A DNA stretch of 46,424 bases from Bacilli bacterium (GCA_024687185.1 JAILEX010000042.1:1-46424), one strand, 5' to 3'; shown: positions 27,762 through 37,814, numbered from the stretch's first letter. The notes: generated by a model from the sequence alone, not told the origin. A program made the numbers and translations.

Positions 27762-29093
27762 ATGAATAAGCAAATGAGCCTATTTGAGGAAGAGTCGGAG
27801 CGCATCATGCCCCTAGCCAGCAGGCTTCGTCCCGAAACCCTAGAGGAATTCGTCGGGCAAAGGCACCTGCTTGGGGAAGGGAAGGTGCTCCGCCGCATCA
27901 TAGAGGAGGATACCGTCTCCTCCATGATCTTTTGGGGCCCTCCTGGGGTAGGCAAGACCACCCTGGCCTCGATCATCGCCAAATCCACCAAGGCAAGGTT
28001 CATCAACTTCTCGGCCGTCACTAGCGGCATCAAAGAGATAAAAGAGGTGATGGAACAAAGCGAACTCGACCGTCAAATCGGTCAGAAAACCATCCTTTTC
28101 GTCGACGAAATCCATCGCTTCAACAAAGCCCAGCAGGACGCCTTTTTGCCCTATGTGGAAAAGGGCTCGATCATCTTGATCGGGGCAACCACCGAAAACC
28201 CCTCCTTTGAGGTCAACGGCGCTTTGCTTTCCCGCTGCAAGGTCTTTGTCCTCCAACAGCTTTCAGTCGATGACGTAACTACGTTACTTTCTAATGCCCT
28301 TACCTCCAAAAAGGGCTTTGGCGAGCAGAAAATCATCATCGGCGAAGACGAATTAAGGATGATCGCCTCCTTCTCTAACGGCGATGCCAGAAAGGCGCTT
28401 TCCACCTTGGAAATGGCGGTACTAAACGCCGAAATCGACGCCGATGGGGTCAGCCATATCGATACTTCGATCATCGAGGAGATCACCGCCAAGAAATCGC
28501 TTCTTTACGATAAAGGCGGCGACCAGAAATACGATTTGATCTCCGCCCTCCATAAATCCATGCGCAATAGCGACCCAGACGCCGCCATTTATTGGCTATC
28601 TAGGATGCTAGAGGCCGGGGAGGATCCTCTATATATCGCTAGGCGCGTCATTAGATGTTCTAGCGAAGACGTCGGCATGGCCGATCCCCACGCCCTGCCC
28701 CTTGCCGTAGCCGCCTTTGAGGCGTGTAGGGACATAGGCATGCCAGAATGTAACGTCATTTTGACCGAAGCCGTCGTCTATATGTCCCTCGCCCCGAAAA
28801 GCAACGCCATGGAAGTGGCCTATAACGAAGCTGCCAAAGACGCCCTAGAGGGCATTGCGGAACCCGTCCCCTTACATATAAGGAACGCGCCCACGAAACT
28901 GATGAAGGATCTAGGCTATGGGGAAGGCTACCAATACGCCCACGACTATGAAGAGAAGGTAACCGCCATGAGTTGCCTGCCGGATTCGTTGAAGGACAAG
29001 GAATACTATCGGCCCACCACCCAAGGCCTAGAAGCCAAATACGGACCTAGGTTAGAAGCCATCAAAAAGTGGAAGAAAGACCATAGGAAATAG
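27762..29093 (+). CDS. rarA: Replication-associated recombination protein A
   Basis: MPLASRLRPETLEEFVGQRHLLGEGKVLRR, WGPPGVGKTTLA, FVDEIHRFNKAQQD. Confidence 0.93.
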   Translation: MNKQMSLFEEESERIMPLASRLRPETLEEFVGQRHLLGEGKVLRRIIEEDTVSSMIFWGPPGVGKTTLASIIAKSTKARFINFSAVTSGIKEIKEVMEQSELDRQIGQKTILFVDEIHRFNKAQQDAFLPYVEKGSIILIGATTENPSFEVNGALLSRCKVFVLQQLSVDDVTTLLSNALTSKKGFGEQKIIIGEDELRMIASFSNGDARKALSTLEMAVLNAEIDADGVSHIDTSIIEEITAKKSLLYDKGGDQKYDLISALHKSMRNSDPDAAIYWLSRMLEAGEDPLYIARRVIRCSSEDVGMADPHALPLAVAAFEACRDIGMPECNVILTEAVVYMSLAPKSNAMEVAYNEAAKDALEGIAEPVPLHIRNAPTKLMKDLGYGEGYQYAHDYEEKVTAMSCLPDSLKDKEYYRPTTQGLEAKYGPRLEAIKKWKKDHRK

Positions 29094-29129
29094 GGCGAAA
29101 ACGCATACACGTCCCCTCTATCTATAAGA

Positions 29130-29153
29130 AAAAGGACCATCGCTGGTCCTTTT
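29130..29153. terminator. Hairpin terminator
   Basis: AAAAGGACCATCGCTGGTCCTTTT. Confidence 0.7.
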
Positions 29154-29169
29154 CGTTTTCACTTGGTTT

Positions 29170-29526
29170 TTATTTGCCGGACTCGTTATCGATCGGTTCG
29201 TCCTGGAAGGCAAGGCGCTGGGCACGGCGGAGCGCGCGTTCCTCGTCTTTATCGCCTTCGCGGGCGAAGAAGTTGAGGGCGGCAGCGGCGATGACCACGC
29301 CAACCCCGACAAGGGTCAGGCCCCAATAGCGGTAGCCCATCGGGGACCAGTTGGTAAGCCAGGCGGCTTCGGAAACGTAAACCCAGTTCTCCGAGGCCAA
29401 CACGGGGAGGAAATCCCCGACGACGGCGAACACGACGAAAATGAGGCCGACAAAAGTAAGGATGCCGGCGACGATATACCACGCCAGTTCCTTGGAAGAG
29501 AGTTTTCTCACTTTCGTTTCGGCCAT
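29170..29526 (-). CDS. Hypothetical membrane protein (two TM helices)
   Basis: 118 aa ORF 11 nt downstream of the 29538..30413 ORF; two hydrophobic segments. Confidence 0.6.
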   Translation of the reverse strand: MAETKVRKLSSKELAWYIVAGILTFVGLIFVVFAVVGDFLPVLASENWVYVSEAAWLTNWSPMGYRYWGLTLVGVGVVIAAAALNFFAREGDKDEERALRRAQRLAFQDEPIDNESGK

Positions 29527-29537
29527 CTTCTATCTCC

Positions 29538-30413
29538 TTAGGCGGCTTCGCCGTTATTGGCGTTATTACCGGCCTGCGCCACTAGTTTCTGGACAAGGGG
29601 CGGATAGACGACGCGGAATTCGGCTTCGCAATCGCGGACATAGAGGTTGATGGTCTCGGCGGTCTCGCGCATGAGGTCGTTGTGGTTCTTTCCTTCGGGA
29701 AGGTCGCGGCGGCCGGTCATGGTCTCGACGAGGGCGTTGATCTTATCCTCCATCGTCTTGAAGACAAGCGCGGTGACGCGGTTGCCGGCGCGGACGGTGT
29801 TGATATAGCGGATAACCTGTTCGAGGTCCTGCTGGATGAAATTGGAAACGGGGGTGATGGCACCCTGGGCTTCCTGGCGGGCCTTGTTATATTCGGCGAA
29901 AAGGCGGTTTAGGTCACCGACGAGGGTGAGATAGGCGACCGCGGAGAACATCTTCTCTTCGGCGCGGTAGACCTTTTCGACCTCGGCGACGTCGATGTTC
30001 TTGCTATGGGCGTCGTTGAGGATGCCGTTGATCATGGCGGAGACGTTTTGGTGGATGGGCAAGACGTACTTATAGATGACCAAGGTCTGGGAATGGTCGA
30101 CGCGGACCTCTTCCTTGCCGTCTGGATCGACGCCGAGGGTGAGGATGTTGCCATCGTAGACTTCGGCATAGAAGTCGCGGATAAGCTTTTCTAGCTTGGC
30201 GCCGGCTTCGTCCTGTTTGGAGTTGTTTAGGATGTTCTTAAGCGGGGTGTTCTGGTCGACTTCGACGATAACGCTCCTCTTCTTGTTCTTGAATAGACCC
30301 ACGTCATAGGCGGGCTTATTGAGGCAATACTCAAGGGTGTCGCGGACCTCGACGTTATAGTGAAGTAACGTGGTGACGACGACAGAGGGCTGGTTTAATT
30401 GGTTTTCGGGCAT
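29538..30413 (-). CDS. Conserved-looking hypothetical soluble protein
   Basis: 291 aa, RBS AGGAGA before ATG, no family recognised by eye. Confidence 0.65.
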   Translation of the reverse strand: MPENQLNQPSVVVTTLLHYNVEVRDTLEYCLNKPAYDVGLFKNKKRSVIVEVDQNTPLKNILNNSKQDEAGAKLEKLIRDFYAEVYDGNILTLGVDPDGKEEVRVDHSQTLVIYKYVLPIHQNVSAMINGILNDAHSKNIDVAEVEKVYRAEEKMFSAVAYLTLVGDLNRLFAEYNKARQEAQGAITPVSNFIQQDLEQVIRYINTVRAGNRVTALVFKTMEDKINALVETMTGRRDLPEGKNHNDLMRETAETINLYVRDCEAEFRVVYPPLVQKLVAQAGNNANNGEAA

Positions 30414-30433
30414 GTTTTTCTCCTACTTTTTTT

Positions 30434-31288
30434 CTAGCGGTCCTTCTTATCCGCAGATGGGTATAATTCTTCTTCTAGATCGCTTAGATAACGAATCGTT
30501 TTGCTGGCTTTGGCCTTGACGCTGGGATGGGCGTGTTTCATCGCATAGCTATGCTTGGGAAACATTTGGAACATCGGAACGTCGTTTCCGCCGTCGCCAA
30601 CAACCAAAATATTATCGTGGCTTATCCCAAGATAATCAAGGTATTTCGCAACGGCGCTGGCCTTGGTACACCCCTTAGGGGTGATTTCCACGACTTCGTT
30701 GAGCCAGCTCACCTCCACATTGGGGTGTTTTTCGGCGATTTCCTTGGCTAGGCGCTTGGCCAAAAGTTTCTGCTTCTTGGTGATGCCGACGAAGAGCATG
30801 AGCTTATACACCTCGCCCTTTTCGACCTCCGAGAAGAAGATATGGTCGCTTCTAACCGCCGGTTCCTTATAGGCGAATTGGCTCCACATGTAGAACTTGT
30901 AGATCGTGGAGACGATCCACCTGACCCCACTTCTAGTGAGGACAAGCGGATAGGATTTGCTATTGAGCATGAAAATCCATGGAGGCGTGGTGGTTTTGAT
31001 GTCGTGGATGATGGCGGTAAGCTCCTCCTTGGAGAAGAAATTCCTCTCCTTCACCTTCCCGTCTATTATCATCAGCGACCCATTGGAACCGATGAAATCG
31101 AAGGGAATATGGAGGTGTTTGGCGATGCGGGGAGGGAAATTGTCGCAGCGGCTAGAAACCAAAACGACCCTTCCTCCGTCAGAAGAAAAACGCTCCAAGA
31201 ACCTAACGTTTCGTTTCGGGATCATGGAAAAGCGTTTTTTGGGATAGAAAAGCGTACCGTCCAAATCAGTTCCGATTACCTTGACCAT
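30434..31288 (-). CDS. HAD-superfamily (Cof-like) phosphatase
   Basis: IGTDLDGTLFYP, SNGSLMIIDG, VVGDGGNDVPMFQM. Confidence 0.92.
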   Translation of the reverse strand: MVKVIGTDLDGTLFYPKKRFSMIPKRNVRFLERFSSDGGRVVLVSSRCDNFPPRIAKHLHIPFDFIGSNGSLMIIDGKVKERNFFSKEELTAIIHDIKTTTPPWIFMLNSKSYPLVLTRSGVRWIVSTIYKFYMWSQFAYKEPAVRSDHIFFSEVEKGEVYKLMLFVGITKKQKLLAKRLAKEIAEKHPNVEVSWLNEVVEITPKGCTKASAVAKYLDYLGISHDNILVVGDGGNDVPMFQMFPKHSYAMKHAHPSVKAKASKTIRYLSDLEEELYPSADKKDR

Positions 31289-31346
31289 AAGCGGAGTAAC
31301 TTTACTCCATTTTCGCTTTCCTGCCTATCCTTTCTTGTAAAAGAAA

Positions 31347-31370
31347 CCCCCGCCTTTTTCGAGGTGGGGG
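31347..31370. terminator. Hairpin terminator after hpf
   Basis: CCCCCGCCTTTTTCGAGGTGGGGG, T-rich on the minus-strand 3' side. Confidence 0.65.
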
Positions 31371-31396
31371 CGAAATATGGGGAAGGAAAAGGCGAA

Positions 31397-31951
31397 TTAG
31401 GCGAGCTTGTTCTCGGCTTGGATGACGCCATATCCGCCGTCATTGCGGCGATAGCAGACCGAGATCTGATCGTCGTCGATGTCAAGATATAGGAAGAAGT
31501 CGTGGCCTAAAGCCTCCATCCTGGTGATGGCTTCGTCGATGGTCATGGGTTCGAGGTGGATCGATTTGGTGCGGACGATTTCGTCGTTGGCCTCCTCTTC
31601 TTCGAAGGCTTCGAAGTTCTCTAGGGCGAGGGCTTTGCCGAGGTTGATGTTCTTTTCGGCGTGGCGGTTCATCCTGGTCTTAAGGCGCCTCATCTGGTCC
31701 TCGAGTTTGTCGACCGCGAAGTCGACGGCGGCATAGAGGTCGTTGTCACGGACCTCGGTGCGGAATGTCATTTGCTTGGTGAAGATCGTGATCTCCACTT
31801 TGGCCCCAACGGTGTAGCTGCGGACCACGGCGCGGCAGAGGACATCGTCGTCGATGACGAAAAACTTGTCCATCCTCCCGAGCTTCTTTTCGATGTCGTT
31901 GCGAATAGCATCGGTGACATCGATGTTCTTTCCGATAATGGTGTATTTCAT
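31397..31951 (-). CDS. hpf: Ribosome hibernation promoting factor (long form)
   Basis: MKYTIIGKNIDVTDAIRNDIEKKLGRMDKFF and C-terminal IHLEPMTIDEAITRMEALGHDFFLYLD. Confidence 0.94.
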   Translation of the reverse strand: MKYTIIGKNIDVTDAIRNDIEKKLGRMDKFFVIDDDVLCRAVVRSYTVGAKVEITIFTKQMTFRTEVRDNDLYAAVDFAVDKLEDQMRRLKTRMNRHAEKNINLGKALALENFEAFEEEEANDEIVRTKSIHLEPMTIDEAITRMEALGHDFFLYLDIDDDQISVCYRRNDGGYGVIQAENKLA

Positions 31952-32081
31952 ATGTTTCTTACCCCTCCTAAGGGTTTAACCGATTATATTTTATCGCGAC
32001 CACGCCATATTGAAAGACCTTGACTGGAAGCGAAAAATGCGAATTAATATATATTGGAGCGTTTTTTCCTAAAAGGAAGCC

Positions 32082-32858
32082 CTATTCAAGGCAATTTTCC
32101 TTTAGGGCCTCGATCGTCGCTTCGCCTAGGCCTAGTTTTTCGGTTGCGTAGCGGTGAAACCCGCCTTCTTTTTCGATATAGGAAAAGGCCGCCTCGATGT
32201 AGCTTCTTTTCGCGGTTACCATGCTTATGGCGATCTTCCCAGCCCGATAGTCCTGGAATTTCACTAGCCTCGCCCGCCACTTCTCCTTCTTGTCCTCATA
32301 GCGCCTAGTAAGAAGATAATCGTCGACAATTTCCTTTTTCTCGGCGCCGAGGATCCCCAAAATCAAAAAGGCGGTCAGCCCCGTCCTATCCTTGCCCGCG
32401 GAGCAATGGAAGAGGAAGGGCTTATTCTCCAATAGGCACGATACGCATTCCCCAAACATCTGCTTTAGGGTAGGCAGGCAAGAGGAAAGGATATGGACAT
32501 AAAGGTCCTCCATCTTCTTGCAGGACTTAAGCCACTTGATGTAGGACTTTTTGTCTTCCATCCTCTTTTCCCTGCTGATGCCGGTCCCAGGGCGATGGAG
32601 CAAATCGTAGCCTAGGTAATCCATTCCCCCTATTTCGGGATCTGGCTTTTGTATCCTCTCGCTTTCCGTGCGGAGATCGATGTCGACCTGAATACCGAGC
32701 TTTTGCAGGGTTATTTCCCCGTTTGGGCGGATTTTATGCAAGGACCCGGAACGGAAGGCGAGGCCGTATTTAAAGTGGCGGCCCCCCACCTTTATGCCGC
32801 CTAAGCCCCTGAAGTTCTTGACTCCGGCGACATGGATGATCTCGGGCTTATATTTCAC
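32082..32858 (-). CDS. Tyrosine-protein phosphatase
   Basis: FRGLGGIKV..., DLRTESER, CX5R signature FHCSAGKDRTGLTA. Confidence 0.9.
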   Translation of the reverse strand: MKYKPEIIHVAGVKNFRGLGGIKVGGRHFKYGLAFRSGSLHKIRPNGEITLQKLGIQVDIDLRTESERIQKPDPEIGGMDYLGYDLLHRPGTGISREKRMEDKKSYIKWLKSCKKMEDLYVHILSSCLPTLKQMFGECVSCLLENKPFLFHCSAGKDRTGLTAFLILGILGAEKKEIVDDYLLTRRYEDKKEKWRARLVKFQDYRAGKIAISMVTAKRSYIEAAFSYIEKEGGFHRYATEKLGLGEATIEALKENCLE

Positions 32859-34033
32859 TTACCCGCCTTCCCGAAGAATTCCTTTAGCGCCTCGACCTTA
32901 TCTAGCCTCTCCCAAGGGAGGTCGACGTCGGGACGGCCGAATACGCCATAGTTGCAGATATCGCTATATTTCCAGCTCGGATGCTTGAGGCTAAGCTGCT
33001 CGATGATGGCGCCGGGACGGGCATCGAAGAAGGTATCGATGGCCTCTAGGATCAGCTCGTCCTCATAATGCTTGGTCCCAAAAGTCGACAAGGAGACGCT
33101 TAATGGCTTAGCGACCCCGATGGCATAGGAAAGCTGGACCTCAAGCCTATCCGCGGCTCCCGCGGCGACGAGGTTTTTGGCGATATAGCGCGCATAATAG
33201 GAGGCGCTTCTATCGACTTTGGAGGGGTCTTTCCCAGAGAAGGCGCCTCCGCCATGGCGGCTACTTCCGCCATAGGTGTCGACGATGAGTTTCCTTCCGG
33301 TTAGCCCAGTGTCCCCGGCGGGACCGCCCAAAACGAAGCGACCCGTGGGGTTGATATAGACCTCGAAATCGGTATTGAGCCCAAAGCTTTCGGCGACGGG
33401 AACCATCACGAGTTCCCTGACGTTTTTCCTAAAGGCGTCCATATCGATGCCATCGTCATGTTGGATCGACATCAAGACCTTGTCGATGCGGGGTCCCTTA
33501 TCCGCGTATTCGATGGTGACCTGGCTTTTCATATCGGGCCTAAAGTGGAGCGAGGGGTTGGCCTTCCTTAGCTTAGTGGCCTCCCTAACTAGCTTATGGG
33601 CGATGGAAATGGGTAGGGGCATATAGCCTTTGCTTTCGTTGGTGGCATAGCCAAACATGATGCCTTGGTCACCCGCGCCCATATCGAGGATGTCGCCCCT
33701 ATCGACGCCTTGGGCGATGTCGGGGGATTGCTCGTGGATCTTGACCTCGATTTTGCAGCTATCCGCGCCTATGCCTAGTTCTGGCGAGGTATAGCCGATC
33801 CTCCTTAGTACTTCCCTAGCGATCTTCTCATAGGGGATGCGGGGCCCTTTGTAGGTGAGTTCCCCGCCGATAAGGATGTATTCGGTGGTCGCGAAAGTCT
33901 CGCAGGCCACCCTGGCCTCGCTATCCTGGGCGAGGGCGGCGTCGAGGATCGCGTCGCTAATTTGGTCGCAAACCTTGTCGGGATGTCCTTCCGAGACGGA
34001 TTCGCTTGTGAATAAAAACCTTGGCTTTTCCAT
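32855..34033 (-). CDS. metK: S-adenosylmethionine synthetase
   Basis: FTSESVSEGHPDKVCDQISDAILD, GAGDQGIMFGYA, GGGAFSGKDPSKVDRSA. Confidence 0.97.
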   Translation of the reverse strand: MEKPRFLFTSESVSEGHPDKVCDQISDAILDAALAQDSEARVACETFATTEYILIGGELTYKGPRIPYEKIAREVLRRIGYTSPELGIGADSCKIEVKIHEQSPDIAQGVDRGDILDMGAGDQGIMFGYATNESKGYMPLPISIAHKLVREATKLRKANPSLHFRPDMKSQVTIEYADKGPRIDKVLMSIQHDDGIDMDAFRKNVRELVMVPVAESFGLNTDFEVYINPTGRFVLGGPAGDTGLTGRKLIVDTYGGSSRHGGGAFSGKDPSKVDRSASYYARYIAKNLVAAGAADRLEVQLSYAIGVAKPLSVSLSTFGTKHYEDELILEAIDTFFDARPGAIIEQLSLKHPSWKYSDICNYGVFGRPDVDLPWERLDKVEALKEFFGKAGK

Positions 34034-34137
34034 TTACTTTTTTCCTCCTTTGCTTCGTGATCGATAAATAAAATCGCCTCCCACAGTTGCGGAAGGTGAT
34101 TCTTTGTATTTCCTTATTCGCAATCGACATCGTTCCT

Positions 34138-34211
34138 CCTATGGGTGAGAGGCTGCAACAAGCACTTACCGCTATAGCGGAGTTGCTAACGCCCTTTATA
34201 GTTGCCATAGG
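34138..34211 (-). ncRNA. Candidate structured leader upstream of metK
   Basis: Nested stems on the minus strand: CCTATGG/CCATAGG outer, GCAAC/GTTGC, CCGC-TATA-GCGG inner; the outer stem overlaps an AGGAGG motif. Confidence 0.4.
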
Positions 34212-34295
34212 CGTTTCTTGATGTCTCGCCGGACCTCTTCCGATCCGGTTAGGGAAATGTTACTCGCATTGGCCCTTGTTAACAAGGGGGTCGCC

Positions 34296-35417
34296 CTATT
34301 TGTTGAACGCGGCCACGACGATGTTCTTTTCCCTTGCGCTAGGCCCGGCATGATGGGCTTTCATGGGGGCGTTGGTCCTAACGTTAACGGGGTCGACGAT
34401 AAGGGAGTCGTCTTCCGCGATTGCAATATAGTCGCCTAGGAAGGAGGCGCTTCTAGGATGTGGGGTCCCTTCGCCAAAATAATGGGATTTCAGCGCTTCT
34501 TCCCTGCTCATTAACCTGAATTGGGGCAATTTCTCCTTCATCAAGCGAAGGAATTCCCCTTCCCTCCCCTCCTTTAGAAGGAAGTTGCAGGTCCTACCCT
34601 CCAAAGAAAAGGGCATCCTCATGCAATCCATGATCTCGGGGTAATCGTTTAAGTCGACCTCGTGGATATCGATGAGGCCATGGTCGGCGATGACCAAAGT
34701 CAAAACGTCGGGGTTTTCCCTAACGAAGGCTTCCACGGCCTCGGCTTCGGAAGAAATGCAATCGTCGACTTCCTTGCCTTTTACCCCATGATGATGGATA
34801 TAGCCGTCTGGGGTATTGAAATAGATATAGAGGAATTCCCCTCCCTCTTTGAAGAACCTTGATGCCATCGGCACGCTTTCCTTGTAGGTTTTGGGGCCGT
34901 TGGTATTGCCGCCTACCCCATATTGCAAAAGTAGCTCGGCCCTATGGCCCGCCTTGTTGATAAGGGAATCGATCTTCTCGGTGGGGCAGATACGGTCCAT
35001 GACCCTATCGCCCAATGGCCTGCCATCGAGGAAGGAGGCGCTAGTGAAGCAAATCATGGGCTCGTTATATTCCCTTAATGGCAAAGACCATCCTAGCCAC
35101 CCCGTTTCGATCGGGTATTTGCCAGTTAGGAAGGCGGTCGTGGCCGCGACGGTTGTGGCGGGGTTGGTGGAGGAAATAAGCGTGAAGCGGTTATCTAGGA
35201 ATAGCTTTCCCGCCTTGGGATGGTTATTCAGTATCCATTCGCCCATGCCATCGAATAGGAAAACCGCAATTTTGTCGTGTCTTGCGAAAAGGGCATCGAT
35301 TTCGGGGATCGTCTTATGGAACGGGGTCACGCCGAATCTATGGAGGATGGAGGAGGAGAGGTTAACGAGATTATTGGAGGGTAAGGCTGAGACTTCCCTC
35401 GGGGTCATTTCTTTCAT
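34296..35417 (-). CDS. Alkaline-phosphatase-superfamily / type I phosphodiesterase-like protein
   Basis: IAVFLFDGMGEWIL, SSTNPATTVAATTAFLTGKYP, TLVIADHGLIDI. Confidence 0.85.
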   Translation of the reverse strand: MKEMTPREVSALPSNNLVNLSSSILHRFGVTPFHKTIPEIDALFARHDKIAVFLFDGMGEWILNNHPKAGKLFLDNRFTLISSTNPATTVAATTAFLTGKYPIETGWLGWSLPLREYNEPMICFTSASFLDGRPLGDRVMDRICPTEKIDSLINKAGHRAELLLQYGVGGNTNGPKTYKESVPMASRFFKEGGEFLYIYFNTPDGYIHHHGVKGKEVDDCISSEAEAVEAFVRENPDVLTLVIADHGLIDIHEVDLNDYPEIMDCMRMPFSLEGRTCNFLLKEGREGEFLRLMKEKLPQFRLMSREEALKSHYFGEGTPHPRSASFLGDYIAIAEDDSLIVDPVNVRTNAPMKAHHAGPSAREKNIVVAAFNK

Positions 35418-35525
35418 AGCCCATCATTCTATAGGAGGAAACAAAGAAAAGGCAAAACATTTTTTTCTCTTTTCCCTAAAGGGAGGGAGTTGTCATTGAC
35501 GCGGGGGAAGAAGAAAATAGTAAAC

Positions 35526-36590
35526 ATGGAAGAAACAAAAAGGAAAAGGAAGTCGCCTCTATTTGTCATAAGCATCGTCATCGCCGCCTTGGTTTTGACT
35601 TATTTTGGCAGTGGCGTCATCGCCGCCAACATCGTTTCTAGCGTCCTCTATGGCCATAGGCTTACCACGCCAAAGAACCTGCAATCGAAATGGTATGCCC
35701 TATTCAATACAAGGGAAGACTATGAAGTACTAAGTAACCGCGAGGTCCTTACCTTCCCATCCAACAATAACGAAACCCTTTCTTCCTATTTCTATTCCTC
35801 TTCTTCCCCCAAGGGGACCGTCATATCGCTGCATGGCATGGGCTCGCTAGCCGATGGGGACAATAGCGAATACCAGCAATGGTTCGTGGAAAAGGGCTAT
35901 AACCTGCTGGCCCTCGACCTAACCGCCTCCGGGAATAGCGAGGGAAACGAAATGAGGGGGCTCCACCAAAGCGCCTATGACGCCTATAGCGCCTATTCCT
36001 ATTTAATAAAGGAGAAAAGGATCGTCGAACCCCTCATCATGGCTGGCCATTCCTGGGGTGCCTATGGGGCCGCGGCCTCCCTTTCTTTAGGGGTAAAGGC
36101 AAATTACGTCATCTCCTTCTCTGGTTATGACGTGCCGATAAAGGAAATGTATGCGCAGGCGGAATCGAAAGTCGGAATCCTCGCCCCGCTAACCTATCCC
36201 GCCTTCCTTTTGGGGATGGAGCTTCGCTTTGGGGGAAATGGGACCCTTTCGGCAAAAGAGGCGATCGCAAATAGTTCCGCTAAGGCATTGCTGATCCATG
36301 GCGATGCCGACAATACCGTTTCCTATGATATATCGCTTCTAGACGCGGCAAAGGACCTAAGTAACGTTACTACCCTAACCATACCAGGCTGCGGGCATGA
36401 CCGCCCGTGGTTAGAGATGGAAGCGAAGGAATACGCAAATGGTTTCATCGCAAAACTTGGCAAGGACTTCGATAGTCTGGATAAGGAAAGGGCCACAGAG
36501 GAACTTACTAAGCTAGGATATGAAAAGGAAAAGGCCAATATCCTTAATAAAGAAGTCTTCTCCGCAATAGAAAAGTTGCTGGCAAAATAA
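35526..36590 (+). CDS. Membrane-anchored alpha/beta hydrolase
   Basis: N-terminal TM; GTVISLHGMGSLADG, MAGHSWGAYGAAASL, LLIHGDADNTVSYD, GCGHDRP. Confidence 0.87.
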   Translation: MEETKRKRKSPLFVISIVIAALVLTYFGSGVIAANIVSSVLYGHRLTTPKNLQSKWYALFNTREDYEVLSNREVLTFPSNNNETLSSYFYSSSSPKGTVISLHGMGSLADGDNSEYQQWFVEKGYNLLALDLTASGNSEGNEMRGLHQSAYDAYSAYSYLIKEKRIVEPLIMAGHSWGAYGAAASLSLGVKANYVISFSGYDVPIKEMYAQAESKVGILAPLTYPAFLLGMELRFGGNGTLSAKEAIANSSAKALLIHGDADNTVSYDISLLDAAKDLSNVTTLTIPGCGHDRPWLEMEAKEYANGFIAKLGKDFDSLDKERATEELTKLGYEKEKANILNKEVFSAIEKLLAK

Positions 36591-36591
36591 A

Positions 36592-36615
36592 ATCCCCTAA
36601 CCGAAATTAGGGGAT
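36592..36615. terminator. Bidirectional hairpin between convergent genes
   Basis: ATCCCCTAA-CCGAAA-TTAGGGGAT. Confidence 0.65.
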
Positions 36616-36633
36616 ACGTGTATCGGAATTCGA

Positions 36634-36906
36634 CTATTTTCTACCTTCTAGGTTCTGGGCTTTTAGCTGCGTGAGCGCCTTGGCCAATTGGTCTGGGCAA
36701 CTCGTGCCCCTACCATGGCAATTGATACCGCTAAGCTTATTGATGACGTCGTCGATCTTCATGCCTTTGATGAGGGCGGTGATGCCTTGGAGATTGCCAT
36801 GGCATCCGCCGACGACCTTGAAATCGACGATGGTGTCGTCTTCGTAGACGATATTCATCTGGCGCGAGCAGACGTATTGCGGGGTGTAGGTGAAGGTTTT
36901 TTTCAT
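36634..36906 (-). CDS. TSCPD-domain protein
   Basis: FKVVGGCHGNLQGI...CHGRGTSCPDQLAKAL; ATG 36906 preferred. Confidence 0.85.
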   Translation of the reverse strand: MKKTFTYTPQYVCSRQMNIVYEDDTIVDFKVVGGCHGNLQGITALIKGMKIDDVINKLSGINCHGRGTSCPDQLAKALTQLKAQNLEGRK

Positions 36907-36914
36907 GTTTGTCC

Positions 36915-37544
36915 TTAGTCGACGATGACGCCGTAGACTTCGTTGCTGCCGCCGCCTAAGGCATTGCATTCGTCGGTGTCGATATGCATCGCGAGGGCGT
37001 ATTTGGGGGAGACACGGATAACCACATCGCCAAGGATCGCGTCACGGCCAAGTCCTTCGGAGATGGCGACTTTGACGATCTGACCGTTTTTGACGCCAAA
37101 TTCCTCAGCGTCTTCGGGGGTCATGTGAATGTGCCTCTTGGCGACGATCATACCGCATTCGATATCGACGGACTTGCCGGTTTCGGGGTTGAAGAGGGTG
37201 CAGCCGGGGGTACCCGCAACGTCGCCGCTTTCCCTAACGGGAACGTTGGCCTTCAAGGCGCGGGCTTCGGTCATGGAGATCTCGACCTGGTTTTCCTTCC
37301 TGACGGGTCCAAGGATGCGTAGTCCCTTCAAGACGTTGTCCTTTTTGACGATCTCGCCGGTCTTGCGGTCTTTGATCTGGGCGTGGTAGATAACGTCTAG
37401 GCGAACCTGGGAGGCGAATTGACCGGGCTGGGAGAGTGCCTTTAGGCATTCAAGTTGGGCGCCTTCGCCGCAGAGGAGTTCCAAAACCTCCTGGGTGACG
37501 TGGATGTGATGGGCGCTAGTTTCGACAAGAATCTTCTTATCCAT
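36915..37544 (-). CDS. pduL: Phosphate propanoyltransferase (PduL-like)
   Basis: VETSAHHIHVTQEVLELL, CGMIVAKRHIHMTPEDAEEFGV. Confidence 0.9.
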   Translation of the reverse strand: MDKKILVETSAHHIHVTQEVLELLCGEGAQLECLKALSQPGQFASQVRLDVIYHAQIKDRKTGEIVKKDNVLKGLRILGPVRKENQVEISMTEARALKANVPVRESGDVAGTPGCTLFNPETGKSVDIECGMIVAKRHIHMTPEDAEEFGVKNGQIVKVAISEGLGRDAILGDVVIRVSPKYALAMHIDTDECNALGGGSNEVYGVIVD

Positions 37545-37814
37545 AGATTTGATGTGTTCCTTTCCGCTCGCCTAGGCCACTTGCCAAGCCAATTAGGCGG
37601 CTTCTATTTTCCCTTTTAGGGAAGCCAAGACATTATACATGCTTTTGTCGACAGGATAGAAACGTTTTGCTTTTGCACTTCTTCTCCTCTTTTCTTGCAA
37701 ATCCTTTGGATTAGGGTGTTTCTCCCCCTTTTTGCGTAGAAGAAAAAAAGAAAAATTTCTCTATTGAGAAAGAGGGCAATCAAGTAGAATAATTTGTTTG
37801 AAGGAGGTCCGGCT

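Noticed and set aside
33957-34208. 83-aa ORF upstream of metK
   Set aside because: Overlaps metK out of frame and the structured leader; no protein-family signal, so not called as a CDS although an internal ATG with an SD is discussed as a uORF.
37560-37814. M-box (Mg2+) riboswitch upstream of mgtE
   Set aside because: Searched by eye for the conserved M-box blocks; not found, only a TTTCTC/GAGAAA hairpin.
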